Assembly: GCF_036985595.1 (NCBI RefSeq)
Contig: NZ_BTPU01000076.1
Span: forward strand, 23,588 to 87,587
Source: Vallitalea maricola
Lineage (GTDB): Bacteria; Bacillota; Clostridia; Lachnospirales; Vallitaleaceae
Length of the DNA: 64,000 bases
Direction: 5' to 3'
The notes below the pieces were generated by a model. That model searched no databases. It worked only from the letters and a program-made list of their open reading frames with translations, and was not told the origin of the DNA. Made by a program: the position numbers and the translations under genes. The first letter of the stretch is position 1; each line of letters begins with the position of its first letter. Below, piece after piece: positions 63,729-64,000 of this stretch.

Positions 63729-64000
63729 TTGGAAAATAAATACCAATTTGAAACAGAGCGCTTAGGATTTAGACGATGGAAAGAAGAAGATAAAATACCA
63801 TTTGCTAAGATGAATGCAAACACTAAAGTAATGAAGTATTTTCCAAATATTTTAAGTAAAGAACAATCGGATGAGTTTGTTGATAAAATAACTAATCATT
63901 TTATCGAGCATGGTTACGGACTTTGGGCTGTTGAGATTAAAATAACACAAAAATTTATAGGATTCATAGGCTTTTATAATGCAATATTTGAATCCTATTT
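63729..64000 (+). CDS. GNAT N-acetyltransferase, N-terminal part (runs off the window)
   Basis: TTG start at 63729, 9 nt after GGAGG. The frame reads MENKYQFETERLGFRRWKEE, then HFIEHGYGLWAVE and FIGFIGFYNA, the usual RimJ-type strands 1-4. It is cut by the window edge before the acetyl-CoA loop. Confidence 0.75.
   Translation, partial: MENKYQFETERLGFRRWKEEDKIPFAKMNANTKVMKYFPNILSKEQSDEFVDKITNHFIEHGYGLWAVEIKITQKFIGFIGFYNAIFESY

Noticed and set aside
1..64000. tRNA, rRNA, riboswitch, phage or plasmid-origin signals
   Set aside because: I looked for cloverleaf-like ends, rRNA-like conserved blocks, T-box or other leader patterns, and replication or phage genes, and found none.

Overview
The window is an AT-rich (roughly 30% GC by eye) stretch of a Gram-positive, probably clostridial, genome. 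The evidence is strong AGGAGG-type ribosome binding sites, frequent TTG and GTG starts, and protein families typical of Firmicutes: SdpR/SdpI, two EFR1-type flavodoxin-ferredoxin proteins, an HXXEE protein, an STM3941-family protein, a TmrB-like ATPase and a lipoprotein class D beta-lactamase. There are no housekeeping operons, rRNA or tRNA genes, transposases or phage genes. I cannot name the species.

The layout is that of an integron cassette array. Almost every gene is a short, self-contained accessory gene on the + strand; the one clear exception is a reverse-strand toxin-antitoxin pair at the left edge. Between many genes lies a hairpin-forming repeat of about 75-210 bp. It begins with a YYYAAC-like core, continues with an inner box (commonly TATTTCCG), and closes with the complementary inner box (CGGAAATA) and a GTTRRRY-like core. 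This is attC architecture. The inner boxes covary between copies, as expected for a site recombined as a folded single strand. In two places the stop codon of the upstream open frame lies inside the left core. I see about a dozen sites with both ends and about twenty half-sites, chimeras or decayed copies. No integron integrase is in the window. The gene orientation predicts that any integrase and attI lie to the left of base 1; otherwise this is an integrase-less cluster of attC sites.

Region by region: 0-5 kb holds a toxin-antitoxin pair with a frameshifted antitoxin, unknown genes and a CDP-alcohol phosphotransferase. 5-14 kb holds an isomerase, membrane proteins, a flavodoxin, an autoregulated sdpRI operon and broken peptidase copies. 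14-23 kb holds decayed lipoprotein/propeller genes, a P-loop kinase, hydrolases and a cytidine deaminase. 23-31 kb has the best-preserved attC-like sites, alternating with an APH-like kinase, MmcQ/YjbR, a P-loop kinase, a tandem GNAT, an STM3941 protein, a NADAR protein, a membrane protein and an EFR1 protein. 31-40 kb holds an ANT(6)-like enzyme, a DJ-1/PfpI protein, a Nudix hydrolase, a nitroreductase, a second EFR1 protein, GNATs, a second sdpRI operon and a graveyard of gene fragments. 40-64 kb has VOC proteins, a TmrB-like ATPase, a second copy of the 20-23 kb block, two AraC/GyrI-type regulators, methyltransferases, CPBP and HAD proteins, a kinase plus Thg1-like RNA-repair pair, a class D beta-lactamase and other hydrolases; attC-like sites here are mostly remnants.

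The genes do not form one pathway. They form a reservoir of single-gene functions: small-molecule acetylation, phosphorylation and nucleotidylation, hydrolysis, redox, and RNA or nucleotide repair. Paralogous cassettes, segmental duplications, start-codon loss and frameshifts are common, which indicates active gain and decay.
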